From an uncultured Lachnospiraceae bacterium (GTDB lineage: Bacteria; Bacillota; Clostridia; Lachnospirales; Lachnospiraceae): 54,000 nt of DNA. Below are positions 17,090-25,682 of this stretch, piece by piece (positions within the stretch are counted from its first letter, which is position 1; each line of letters starts with the position of its first letter). The notes beneath the pieces are model-generated. The model had not been told where the DNA came from and ran no database searches. It worked only from the letters and a program-made list of their open reading frames with translations. The translations under genes were made by a program, and so were the position numbers. The stretch covers positions 1 to 54,000 of the forward strand of contig CAJUES010000023.1 in the NCBI GenBank assembly GCA_910585765.1. Reading direction: 5' to 3'.

Positions 17090-18538
17090 ATGAAATCCAA
17101 AAAAGTTGTTTCATCGTTACTCGTAGCCGCTATGGCTACATCACTGCTGGCTGGCTGCGGCGGCAAAGATGCACCACAGGAGACTGCGTCACAGGCTGAT
17201 ACCCCTGCGGCAGACACCAAGACTGACACGGCACCGGCAGAGAGCACAGAGAAGACAGATGACACTGGTAACACTGCCGACGCTGAGAACACTGACACAC
17301 CAACCTACGAGGAGCAGACATTGAAGGTAGCCGCTTTTGAGGGCGGATACGGCGCAGATATGTGGTCCGAGGTTGTGAAAGCTTTCGAGGCTTCCCATCC
17401 TGGCGTGACCGTGGAGCTGACCATCGACAAGAAGCTGGAAGATGTCATCAGCCCGGCGATGAAAGCCGGCGACTATCCGGATGTCGTACATCTGGCGACA
17501 GGCCGTGAGGCAGCGCTCACCGAGACGCTGACAAAGGAAAACGCACTTCTCCCGCTGACGGACGTGCTCGACATGACTGTTCCCGGGGAAGATGTAAAAG
17601 TAAAAGATAAGATCATTCCCGGTTTCCTCGATACACTGGCAACCAACCCTTACGGTGACGGCGTGACCTACTATGCACCGATGTTCTACAGCCCCTGCGG
17701 TCTGTTCTACAATGCCGGCCTCCTCAAGGAAAAAGGCTGGGACGTTCCGACCACATGGGAAGAGATGTGGGCGCTCGGCGACACGGCAGCAGAGGAAGGC
17801 ATCGCACTGTTCACCTATCCCACAACCGGATATTTCGATGCATTTACATACGCGGCACTGGCATCGGCAGGCGGCTCTGATTTCTTTAACAGCTGCATGA
17901 CTTACGAGGATGGCATCTGGGAGAGCGCGGACGCGACCAAGGTGTTTGATCTGGTAGGACAGCTTGCGAAATACACAGAGGGCACGACGGTAGCCAACGC
18001 GAACAATGATAACTTTACAAAGAACCAGCAGCTCATCCTTGACAACAAGGCGATCTTCTGCCCGAACGGTACATGGCTTCCGGGCGAGATGGCGGATGCT
18101 CCGAGAGCTGACGGTTTTGAGTGGGGATTCATGGCGATTCCGGCAGTGAATGCAGGCGGCGCCGGATGCTCTTTCTGCTGGTTTGAGCAGATGTGGATCC
18201 CTGCAGCGGCACAGAATCAGGATATGGCAAAGGAATTTGTGGCGTACATGTACTCCGACGAGGCGGCTGCAATCTTTGCAAAATCTACTGCGATCCAGCC
18301 GATCACAGGCGTGAGCGAATCCCTCGAGGGTGACAACAAGATGTTCTACAGCATCTATGACAACGGCGCAACTGCTGTCATGGGCGGATTTGCATCTACT
18401 GCACCGGTGGAAGGTGTCAACATGCTCGACACACTGTGCGGAACAGTCAACAGTATCGTGAGCGGTGACAAGACTGTTGCTGAGTGGCAGGCAGCTGTGG
18501 AAGAAGTAAGCGACAAATTGAGAGCAGCAATGGAATAG
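17090..18538 (+). CDS. Carbohydrate ABC transporter substrate-binding lipoprotein (GL-BP-like)
   Basis: 482 residues. The ATG at 17090 is preceded by AGGGAGG, 9 bases upstream. The N-terminus is a lipoprotein signal (positive start, hydrophobic core, LLAGCGG with Cys23), followed by a low-complexity Thr/Asp/Glu linker to about residue 85 and a family-1 solute-binding fold. The family captures sugars at the cell surface for MalF/MalG-type permeases. Since the operon continues with GH112 phosphorylase and NahK, the ligand is probably lacto-N-biose or galacto-N-biose, like the bifidobacterial GNB/LNB-binding protein (inference). A terminator after the gene likely makes it the most expressed member. 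Confidence 0.85.
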   Translation: MKSKKVVSSLLVAAMATSLLAGCGGKDAPQETASQADTPAADTKTDTAPAESTEKTDDTGNTADAENTDTPTYEEQTLKVAAFEGGYGADMWSEVVKAFEASHPGVTVELTIDKKLEDVISPAMKAGDYPDVVHLATGREAALTETLTKENALLPLTDVLDMTVPGEDVKVKDKIIPGFLDTLATNPYGDGVTYYAPMFYSPCGLFYNAGLLKEKGWDVPTTWEEMWALGDTAAEEGIALFTYPTTGYFDAFTYAALASAGGSDFFNSCMTYEDGIWESADATKVFDLVGQLAKYTEGTTVANANNDNFTKNQQLILDNKAIFCPNGTWLPGEMADAPRADGFEWGFMAIPAVNAGGAGCSFCWFEQMWIPAAAQNQDMAKEFVAYMYSDEAAAIFAKSTAIQPITGVSESLEGDNKMFYSIYDNGATAVMGGFASTAPVEGVNMLDTLCGTVNSIVSGDKTVAEWQAAVEEVSDKLRAAME

Positions 18539-18547
18539 GTTTCAGGA

Positions 18548-18582
18548 GCGCTCCAAAGGGTTCTGCCTTTGGGGCGCCTTTT
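18548..18582 (+). terminator. Partial (intra-operon) terminator
   Basis: Stem GCGCTCCAAAGG (18548-18559) / CCTTTGGGGCGC (18566-18577) with one G-T pair, 6-nt loop, then CTTTTC. It sits between the binding-protein gene and the permeases. Such leaky terminators raise binding-protein messenger over permease messenger. Confidence 0.75.
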
Positions 18583-18674
18583 CAATCAAACAGGGAAATG
18601 CGCCGGGCACCCGCCAGCTCCTGCTGACATATTATCTCAGGTGCCCGTGTACATTGACCAACGGAGGTGTGAAT

Positions 18675-19568
18675 GTGAAAAAAAGCAAAGAACGATCCAT
18701 TTTCATAACCATATGTGTAGCACCGGCAGTCATACTGTTTATTATCTTTATGATGATTCCCACTTTCAACGTCTTTAAAATGTCGCTGTACAAATGGGGT
18801 GGCTACTCCAACAACAAACAGTTTGTCGGACTCAACAATTTCAAGATCCTGATGGAGGACACCAATTTCTTCCGTTCTTTCCAGAACACAGTCCTGTTGA
18901 TCGTCTGTGTGACGATCGTGACGATGGCGCTCTCCCTGATATTCGCGGCGATCCTCTCCCGCGAAAAGATCAAAGGACAGAATCTCTTCCGCATTATATT
19001 CTATATCCCGAATATCCTGTCCGTAGTCGTCATCTCAGCGATCTTCTCGGCGATCTACGATCCCAACAGCGGACTTCTCAACAGTATCATCGGCATTTTC
19101 AGGGGCAGCGACAAGACGCCGATCCTCTGGCTCGGTGACCAGAAGCTGGTGATCTACAGCCTGGTGATCGCCATGATCTGGCAGGCGATCGGCTACTATA
19201 TGGTCATGTATATGGCAAGTATGGCGAGCGTGCCGGAAAGCCTGTACGAATCCGCCAACCTGGAGGGCGCGGGAAAGGTACACCAGTTCTTCTCCATCAC
19301 ACTGCCGCTGATCTGGACCAATGTGAGGACGACGCTGACTTTCTTCGTCATCAGCTCCATCAACTTAAGCTTCCTGATCGTCAAAGCCCTGACAAACGGC
19401 GGTCCCGACGGTGCGACGGAGGTATTTTTAAGCTACATGTACAAGCAGGCCTACACCAACTCGTCCTACGGCTACGGCATGGCGATCGGTGTTGTCGTAT
19501 TCCTGTTCTCCTTCGGACTGTCGGCACTGATCAACTTTGCCACCAAGAGAGAACCTTTGGAATTTTAA
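18675..19568 (+). CDS. Sugar ABC transporter permease (MalF-like)
   Basis: About 297 residues with six membrane helices. The EAA loop contacting the ATPase reads YESANLEGAGKVHQFFSITLPLI near residue 195-220. I use the GTG start at 18675, 7 bases after GGAGG (18663-18667); an upstream TTG at 18654 lacks a ribosome site. It works with the next permease and the lipoprotein. No ATPase gene is in the operon, so it must borrow a shared MsmK/MalK-type ATPase from elsewhere, as is common in Firmicutes. Confidence 0.87.
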   Translation: MKKSKERSIFITICVAPAVILFIIFMMIPTFNVFKMSLYKWGGYSNNKQFVGLNNFKILMEDTNFFRSFQNTVLLIVCVTIVTMALSLIFAAILSREKIKGQNLFRIIFYIPNILSVVVISAIFSAIYDPNSGLLNSIIGIFRGSDKTPILWLGDQKLVIYSLVIAMIWQAIGYYMVMYMASMASVPESLYESANLEGAGKVHQFFSITLPLIWTNVRTTLTFFVISSINLSFLIVKALTNGGPDGATEVFLSYMYKQAYTNSSYGYGMAIGVVVFLFSFGLSALINFATKREPLEF

Positions 19569-19583
19569 GGGAGGGAGACGCGT

Positions 19584-20465
19584 ATGCAGGAAAAGAAAGA
19601 GCTGAATTTCAGCAAATTATACAAAATTTTTGTCTATGTCGCCCTGCTGGCGCTCGCGGTCAGTATCGTGGTGCCTGTCGGCTGGGTGTTCTTAGCGTCC
19701 ATCAAGGAGAACTCCGAATTTTACGGAAATCCCTGGACACTGCCAAAGGGCATCTATTTCCAGAACTTTATCGACGCCTTCGAGAAGGCAAAGATGGGCG
19801 AGTATTTCATGAATTCCGTGCTCGTGACCGTGCTGGCACTCGCCATACTGCTCGTGGTGGCGCTTCCGGCTGCCTACGTGCTCGCCCGCTACCGCTTTTT
19901 CGGCAGCAAGGTGATCAACGTCCTGTTCATGGGCGGGCTGTTCATCAATGTCAACTATATCGTCGTACCCATTTTCCTGATGTTTGTCGACGCTGACAAA
20001 TTTCTGAGAAATCTGACCGGAGACGGTTTTTTCCTGAACAACCTCTTTGTCGTGGCGCTCGTGTACGCCGCCACTGCACTGCCCTTCACGATCTACCTGC
20101 TCTCCGGCTTCTTTGTCACGATCCCCCGGGACTACGAGGAGGCGGCTTACATGGACGGAAGCAGCTACTTCCGTACCATGGTCCAGATCATGATGCCGAT
20201 GGCACTGCCCAGCATCATCACTGTGATCCTGTTCAACTTCCTGTCCTTCTGGAACGAGTACATCATATCGATGACACTGCTCACAAAGGATTCCAAGACG
20301 CTTCCGGTGGGACTGATGCAGCTGATGCAGGCACAGAAGGCGGCCGCAAACTACGGGCAGCTCTACGCAGGACTTGTCATTGTCATGCTGCCGACGCTGA
20401 TCCTGTACATTCTGGTTCAGAAGAAGCTGACACAGGGCATGAGCCTTGGCGGTCTCAAGGGATAA
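19584..20465 (+). CDS. Sugar ABC transporter permease (MalG-like)
   Basis: 293 residues, six membrane helices, with the EAA loop YEEAAYMDGSSYFRTMVQIMMPM at about residues 188-212 and the MalG-type C-terminal KKLTQGMSLGGLKG. It starts 15 bp after the preceding permease with a GGGAGG ribosome site. It forms the inner-membrane channel with its neighbour. Confidence 0.88.
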   Translation: MQEKKELNFSKLYKIFVYVALLALAVSIVVPVGWVFLASIKENSEFYGNPWTLPKGIYFQNFIDAFEKAKMGEYFMNSVLVTVLALAILLVVALPAAYVLARYRFFGSKVINVLFMGGLFINVNYIVVPIFLMFVDADKFLRNLTGDGFFLNNLFVVALVYAATALPFTIYLLSGFFVTIPRDYEEAAYMDGSSYFRTMVQIMMPMALPSIITVILFNFLSFWNEYIISMTLLTKDSKTLPVGLMQLMQAQKAAANYGQLYAGLVIVMLPTLILYILVQKKLTQGMSLGGLKG

Positions 20466-20481
20466 TGAGGGAGGTATGGAT

Positions 20482-20646
20482 ATGAAACACATCATCAGAT
20501 TACTCTACCTGCTGGTCTTTATCGCCAGCATCACATTGATCGTGACAGGTCAGCGCAATATCGGACCTGCCGGGCTTCTGACAATGCTTGTCGGACTCGC
20601 CGGAATATTAGTTCTCCTCTATTTATACAACAAAAAATATCAATAA
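20482..20646 (+). CDS. Small two-helix membrane protein (DUF6903-like)
   Basis: A 54-residue protein, MKHIIRLLYLL..., made of two hydrophobic helices with an NIGPAG turn between and a charged KKYQ end. GAGGGAGG lies 7 bases before the ATG at 20482; a second ATG 6 bases earlier is too close to the site. It matches my recollection of the DUF6903 family associated with such operons, but I could not check that. Its position between the transporter and the phosphorylase suggests a transporter-associated role; function unknown. Confidence 0.7.
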   Translation: MKHIIRLLYLLVFIASITLIVTGQRNIGPAGLLTMLVGLAGILVLLYLYNKKYQ

Positions 20647-20671
20647 CGATGCGAAAAAGGAGGCTGTCGAA

Positions 20672-22867
20672 ATGAATATGGAAAACACAGGCAGACTGAC
20701 ACTGCCGACAGACGTGGATATGGTCGATGAGACGATCCGCCTGAAAAATCTGCTGGGCGCGGACGCCCTGCGCGACTGTGACGGCACCACCATGCCCGAA
20801 GCGCTTTTGAACCAGAACGCCAAGATCTATGCAACCTACTACACCACGCGCAAGGACAACGAGTGGGCGATGCAGAACCCGGAGGAGATCCAGCAGGAAT
20901 ACCTGATCAGCGACCGTGTCACGGCAAAGGGAGCGTCCCTCCGCATCAGGCTCATGAAAGGCTTCCACACGGAACAGCTCAAGGTGAACACACTGGACTC
21001 CCCAAAGCGGTGGTGGGAGGTCGTGGACCGGACGACAGGCGAAGTCGTCCCGACAGAGCGGTGGGAGTACGACGAAGCTGCGGGGGAGGTCGTGATCGAA
21101 ACCATCCCTTACCACCAGTACACCGTCAGCTTCCTCGCATTCCTGATCTGGGATCCCGTACATATGTACAATTTTATCACGAACGACTGGAAAGACGCGC
21201 CGCATCAGCTGACCTACGATGTGCGTCAGCCAAAGACACAGGTCTACGTGAAAGAAAAGCTGAAAAAATGGTGCGAGGACAATCCCGATATCGACGTCGT
21301 GCGCTTCACCACCTTCTTCCATCAGTTTACCCTGACATTCGACGACCAGAAGCGGGAGAAATATGTGGAATGGTTCGGCTACAGCGCCAGCGTCAGCCCC
21401 CATATCCTGGAGCAGTTTGAGAAATGGGCAGGCTACCCGTTCCGCCCGGAATACATCGTGGACCAGGGCTACCACAATTCGATCTTCCGCGTGCCGTCCA
21501 AAGAGTTCCGGGATTTCATCGAATTCCAGCAGATCGAGGTATCTAAACTGGCAAAGGAGCTCGTGGACATCGTGCACAGCTACGGCAAGGAGGCAATGAT
21601 GTTCCTGGGCGACCACTGGATCGGAACGGAGCCTTTCGGAAAATATTTCGCGGACATCGGTCTGGACGCCGTTGTCGGATCCGTAGGGGACGGCGTCACG
21701 CTGAGAATGATCTCCGACATCAAAGGGGTGAACTACACCGAAGGCAGACTGCTGCCCTACTTCTTCCCGGACGTCTTCACGGAGGGCGGCGACCCGATCG
21801 GGGAGGCGCAGGACAACTGGCTGAAAGCGCGAAGGGCGATCCTGCGCTCCCCTCTCGACAGGATCGGATACGGCGGTTATCTCAAGCTGGCAGCCGAGTG
21901 GCCGGGCTTCATAGACCAGATCCGCAAAGTAGTCGACGAGTTCCGTCAGATACACCAGAATATGCAGGGAACCAAGGCGTACACCGCACCCTTCAAGGTG
22001 GGCATCCTGAACTGCTGGGGCAGCATCCGCCGGTGGATGGCAAACCAGGTGCACCACGCGCTGTGGTATCGCGAGATCTACTCCTACGTGGGCGTGATCG
22101 AATGCCTGAGCGGAATGCCGATCGACGTCGAGTTCATCGACTTTGACCAGATCCGAGACGGTATTGATCCCGATATCCGGGTCATCATCAACGCCGGGGA
22201 CGCATACACCTCCTGGAGCGGTGCCGAGAACTGGATGGACGAGAAGGTCGTGTGCGCGATCCGCCGGTTCGTGGACGAGGGCGGCGGTTTCATCGGTGTC
22301 GGCGAGCCGAGTGCCTGCCAATATCAGGGCCGCTTCTTCCAGCTCAGCGACGTGCTGGGCGTTGACAGGGAACTGGGCTTCTCGATGAGCACCGATAAGT
22401 ACAACGAGCTGAACCGCGAACACTTCATCCTGGAGGACATCCCGGGCGAGATCGATTTCGGCGAGGGAAAGAGCCGCATCTACGCACAGGGGGAGCACTA
22501 TCAGATCCTCGATATGGACGGAAAATACAGCCGGCTGGTCGTCAACGAGTACGGAGAAGGCAGAAGCGTCTATTTCACAGGGCTTCCGTACTCGCCTCAG
22601 AACTGCCGCATCCTGCTGCGCGCCATCTACTACGCCGCGCACCGGGAGGACGAGATGAAAAAGTATTACGTCACGAATGTAGACACGGAACTTGCCGCTT
22701 TCGAGCAGACCGGAAAGATCGCCGTCATCAACAATTCCAAACAGCCGCAGAAAACCGATCTGTATGTGCAGGGAACACTCTTTGCACAGCTTGATCTGGC
22801 GCCGATGGAGATGCGGTGGATCGATCGCGGGAACGACATTTCCGACAGAAACGGAGGCTTGTCATGA
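20672..22867 (+). CDS. gnpA: 1,3-beta-galactosyl-N-acetylhexosamine phosphorylase (GH112)
   Basis: 731 residues, the usual length for GH112. It starts TGRLTLPTDVDM, matching the family N-terminus, and contains FLGDHWIGTEPF, whose Asp314 corresponds to the catalytic acid known for bifidobacterial lacto-N-biose phosphorylase. The enzyme splits Gal-beta-1,3-GlcNAc or Gal-beta-1,3-GalNAc with phosphate into galactose 1-phosphate and the free N-acetylhexosamine, saving ATP. No signal peptide: cytoplasmic. AAAGGAGG lies about 8 bases before the ATG. A few GH112 members prefer galactosyl-rhamnose; the NahK partner argues for HexNAc. Its stop overlaps the kinase ATG (ATGA). Confidence 0.9.
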   Translation: MNMENTGRLTLPTDVDMVDETIRLKNLLGADALRDCDGTTMPEALLNQNAKIYATYYTTRKDNEWAMQNPEEIQQEYLISDRVTAKGASLRIRLMKGFHTEQLKVNTLDSPKRWWEVVDRTTGEVVPTERWEYDEAAGEVVIETIPYHQYTVSFLAFLIWDPVHMYNFITNDWKDAPHQLTYDVRQPKTQVYVKEKLKKWCEDNPDIDVVRFTTFFHQFTLTFDDQKREKYVEWFGYSASVSPHILEQFEKWAGYPFRPEYIVDQGYHNSIFRVPSKEFRDFIEFQQIEVSKLAKELVDIVHSYGKEAMMFLGDHWIGTEPFGKYFADIGLDAVVGSVGDGVTLRMISDIKGVNYTEGRLLPYFFPDVFTEGGDPIGEAQDNWLKARRAILRSPLDRIGYGGYLKLAAEWPGFIDQIRKVVDEFRQIHQNMQGTKAYTAPFKVGILNCWGSIRRWMANQVHHALWYREIYSYVGVIECLSGMPIDVEFIDFDQIRDGIDPDIRVIINAGDAYTSWSGAENWMDEKVVCAIRRFVDEGGGFIGVGEPSACQYQGRFFQLSDVLGVDRELGFSMSTDKYNELNREHFILEDIPGEIDFGEGKSRIYAQGEHYQILDMDGKYSRLVVNEYGEGRSVYFTGLPYSPQNCRILLRAIYYAAHREDEMKKYYVTNVDTELAAFEQTGKIAVINNSKQPQKTDLYVQGTLFAQLDLAPMEMRWIDRGNDISDRNGGLS

Positions 22868-23997
22868 GTACTATCAATCCAGCCTGTGCCAGGATAGACG
22901 AGGCGATCGAGGCATTTGGGATCGGATCTGCGATCAACGGCAGACTCCTCCAGAAAGATCCCTATGGAAACGGTCATATCAATGACACGTTCCGCCTCCG
23001 CTACGAGACACCTGATCACAGCGAAAAGAACTACATCCTGCAGCGGATGAACCACGACATCTTCAGGAATCCGCCGCTGCTCATGGAAAATATTGTCAAT
23101 GTCACAGAGCACCTGCGCGGCATCATCCTCTCCCGCGGCGGAGATGCGGATCGCGAGACCTTAAACGTCCTAAAGACACGGGACGGGGCAAGCTTTTTCC
23201 GGGACACGGACAACAACTACTGGCGGGGCTTTCCGTTTATAGAGCGCTCGATCTGCCTGGAAAAGGTGGGCAGCGCAAAAGACTTTTATGACAGCGCCGT
23301 CGCTTTCGGCAACTTCCAGAAAATGCTTGCGGACTATCCGGCAACTACGCTGCACGAGACGATCCCTAATTTTCACAACACGCCCTCCCGCTTCCGGGAT
23401 TTTCAGCAGGCAGTGCAAAACGGCGACAGGGAGCGCGCTGCCCTCGCCGAGAAGGAGATCGCCTTCGCCCTCGACAGGGCGTCCGAGACGGCTGTGCTGA
23501 CAGACCTCCTGGATCGCGGAGAACTGCCGCTTCGGGTGACGCACAATGACACCAAGCTGAACAACATCCTGTTTGACAGGGACACAAGAAAAGCACTGTG
23601 CATCATCGATCTCGACACGGTCATGCCGGGACTTTCCCTCTATGACTTCGGGGATTCTATCCGTTTTGGCGCGAGCACAGGGGCTGAGGATGAGATCGAC
23701 CTGGATAAAGTAACGCTCGACTTGTCCCTGTTTGAAGCCTTCACAAAAGGCTATCTCGAGGGCTGCGACGGAAGCCTTACCGCCAGGGAGGTCGAGATGC
23801 TCCCCATGGGGGCAAAGCTGATGACCTACGAGTGCGGCATCCGGTTCCTGGCTGATTTTCTGACAGGGGACACCTACTTCAAGATCCACCGGGCAAACCA
23901 CAACCTCGACCGCGCCAGGACACAGTTCAAGCTGGTCGCTGACATGGAGGCGAAATGGAACCAGATGGCAGCGATCGTGCAAAAATGTTCCCTTTAA
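22864..23997 (+). CDS. nahK: N-acetylhexosamine 1-kinase
   Basis: 377 residues from the ATG at 22864, which overlaps the gnpA stop. It belongs to the APH-like kinase fold: N-terminal PYGNGHINDTF nucleotide loop, catalytic loop VTHNDTKLNNILFD, and metal-binding IIDLDTVMPG followed by YDFGDSIRFG. NahK phosphorylates the GlcNAc or GalNAc released by the phosphorylase at C1, giving the HexNAc-1-phosphate used for UDP-sugar synthesis. The bifidobacterial cluster also carries a uridylyltransferase and GalE; neither is adjacent here. A strong terminator follows. Confidence 0.9.
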   Translation: MSTINPACARIDEAIEAFGIGSAINGRLLQKDPYGNGHINDTFRLRYETPDHSEKNYILQRMNHDIFRNPPLLMENIVNVTEHLRGIILSRGGDADRETLNVLKTRDGASFFRDTDNNYWRGFPFIERSICLEKVGSAKDFYDSAVAFGNFQKMLADYPATTLHETIPNFHNTPSRFRDFQQAVQNGDRERAALAEKEIAFALDRASETAVLTDLLDRGELPLRVTHNDTKLNNILFDRDTRKALCIIDLDTVMPGLSLYDFGDSIRFGASTGAEDEIDLDKVTLDLSLFEAFTKGYLEGCDGSLTAREVEMLPMGAKLMTYECGIRFLADFLTGDTYFKIHRANHNLDRARTQFKLVADMEAKWNQMAAIVQKCSL

Positions 23998-24011
23998 ATA
24001 CGAAAGTACCC

Positions 24012-24047
24012 AATACAGTCCGGCTTTGCCGGACTGTATTTTATTTG
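24012..24047 (+). terminator. Rho-independent terminator of the LNB/GNB operon
   Basis: A perfect 13-bp stem, AATACAGTCCGGC (24012-24024) / GCCGGACTGTATT (24028-24040), 3-nt loop TTT, then TTATTTG. Confidence 0.9.
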
Positions 24048-24125
24048 CAGGTTTTCTTTGCTATTTTGCGGGCAAAGTGGTAGTATATTACAGTACACAC
24101 CACAACTACAGAAATGAGGACTCTC

Positions 24126-24833
24126 ATGAAAACAAAAGACTATCAAAACGGACTGCGCGACGGGGTCGCCGTCGCGCTGGGTTATTTTGCCGTATCGTTT
24201 ACATTCGGGATGGCGTCCGCTGCCGACGGGCTGAGCATCCTGCAGGCAGTGCTGATCTCACTCACAAACGTGACGTCCGCCGGGCAGTTCTCGGGACTTG
24301 CGGTCATCGCCGCGGGCGGGACATACATCGAGATCGCCCTGACGCAGCTGGTCATCAATCTGCGCTACTGTCTGATGTCCTTCTCCCTGGCACAGAAATT
24401 AAACCGCAGCGCACCGCACTGGCACAGATATCTCATGGCATACAGTGTGACGGACGAGATCTTTGCGCTGGACGCGAGCCTTGACCGCGCCCTGACGCCC
24501 GCCTACCACTACGGCATCACGAGTGTAGCCGTCCCTGGGTGGGTGCTGGGAACACTCGCGGGCGCGGTGTCCGGAAACATCCTGCCTTCCTTCGTGATCA
24601 GCGCCCTCGGCGTTGCCATCTACGGCATGTTCCTCGCCATCATCATACCGCCCGCCAGACAAAACCGCGCTGTTTTGCTTGTAGTCCTGTCCGCGATGGG
24701 ACTGAGCTTTCTTTTTTCGATCCTACCGGTTCTGAACAGGATCACGTCGGGCTTTGTCATCATCATCACGACCGTCACGGTTGCAGGCATCGCGGCATGG
24801 CTCAAGCCGATCGAGGACGGGCGCACCGAATGA
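24126..24833 (+). CDS. azlC: AzlC-family branched-chain amino acid exporter subunit
   Basis: About 235 residues with many membrane helices. It has the family's N-terminal GLRDGVAVALGYFAVSFTFG and the conserved NLRYCLMS segment. AzlC and AzlD together export branched-chain amino acids and analogues. I use the ATG at 24126 with GAGGA 5 bases upstream; the ATG at 24114 has no ribosome site. It is followed 61 bp later by azlD. Confidence 0.87.
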   Translation: MKTKDYQNGLRDGVAVALGYFAVSFTFGMASAADGLSILQAVLISLTNVTSAGQFSGLAVIAAGGTYIEIALTQLVINLRYCLMSFSLAQKLNRSAPHWHRYLMAYSVTDEIFALDASLDRALTPAYHYGITSVAVPGWVLGTLAGAVSGNILPSFVISALGVAIYGMFLAIIIPPARQNRAVLLVVLSAMGLSFLFSILPVLNRITSGFVIIITTVTVAGIAAWLKPIEDGRTE

Positions 24834-24894
24834 AGCAAAACACATATACTTTTATCAAATATAAAAAACCATTGAAACAAAGGAGAACCGTGAC

Positions 24895-25212
24895 ATGGAA
24901 CACAACATCTATCTCTATATCCTTGTGATGGCAGGCGTGACCTACCTGATCCGCATGCTTCCGCTCGCACTGTCCCAAAAGGAGATCACCAACATCCACA
25001 TCAGATCTTTTTTGTACTATGTACCGTACGCCTGCCTTGCCGCCATGACTTTTCCGGCGATCCTCCACGCCACCGCAAGCATATACTCCGCGCTTGCAGG
25101 ACTTGCTGTCGCCGTCATCGCAGCGTACAAGGGCAGAAGCCTGCTCACCGTCGCCCTGCTCGCGTGCACGGCCGTGTTTATCGCGGAGCGGATCCTGCCT
25201 TTTCTGCCCTGA
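24895..25212 (+). CDS. azlD: AzlD-family branched-chain amino acid exporter subunit
   Basis: 105 residues, three to four membrane helices, with the family signature VTYLIRMLPLAL near the N-terminus. The AGGAG site lies 9 bases before the ATG. It is the small partner of AzlC. Confidence 0.86.
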   Translation: MEHNIYLYILVMAGVTYLIRMLPLALSQKEITNIHIRSFLYYVPYACLAAMTFPAILHATASIYSALAGLAVAVIAAYKGRSLLTVALLACTAVFIAERILPFLP

Positions 25213-25308
25213 TCCTCCTTCTGCGTGCACGCACTATAACTCCGCATACAGGATTTCGTTATATGTATCTCTAAAATACTTTCGACACTTTTCCACGACA
25301 ACCTGCGG

Positions 25309-25515
25309 CTAAATATTCCTTAACATTCTGTCCCCATGCAATTTTTTAGAGTAATACAAATCTCTGGAATTCTTTATCTGATCCGCATAGGACTCATTTC
25401 GATCCTTCCATTCACAGATATACGTTTTCACTTCCGTCTGAACTGCATTTATGAGCACATCGCTCAATTTAACATACTTTTCCTGAAACCAGTCATCAAG
25501 AAACCAGCTCTCCAC
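25309..25515 (-). CDS. Short hypothetical frame, possibly a gene remnant
   Basis: 68 residues from a GTG, rich in aromatic and charged residues (ESWFLDDWFQEKYVKLSDVL...), with a protein-like helical pattern but no family I recognise. The frame stays open about 10 codons further upstream before a stop. The GTG lies inside GGAGGTGGAG, so there is no separate ribosome site. Position beside a dispersed repeat and a decayed regulator pair suggests the tail of a lost gene. Confidence 0.3.
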   Translation of the reverse strand: MESWFLDDWFQEKYVKLSDVLINAVQTEVKTYICEWKDRNESYADQIKNSRDLYYSKKLHGDRMLRNI

Positions 25516-25611
25516 CTCCGGTGACGCATATAAACTGATTTGTCATACGCATTAACTGTGTCAGCTATGCGTAAACAGCAACCCATTTGCACACAAAATG
25601 CTAAAGTGCAA

Positions 25612-25661
25612 GCATTTTGGCGCATGTTTTTCACTACTTTTATTGACGAGTTAACAGTAAC
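25612..25661. repeat. Second copy of the 50-bp repeat end
   Basis: Nearly identical to 5141-5190: GCATTTTGGCGCA, one C/T change, then GTTTTTCACTACTTTTATTG, ACGAGT, one G/T change and AACAGTAAC. Here the 50 bp are not followed by the folded body seen in the first copy. The adjoining left side holds an 8-bp hairpin, AAAATGCT (25596-25603) / AGCATTTT, and an inverted repeat TACGCAT/ATGCGTA. It looks like one end of a mobile element or a truncated copy. Confidence 0.6.
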
Positions 25662-25682
25662 ACCTCATGTGCCATGCCTGGA

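Noticed and set aside
20531..22642. A 703-codon open frame antisense to the GH112 gene
   Set aside because: It mirrors a high-GC gene with biased codons; the plus-strand frame has family motifs, a ribosome site and operon position, while the antisense product resembles no protein.
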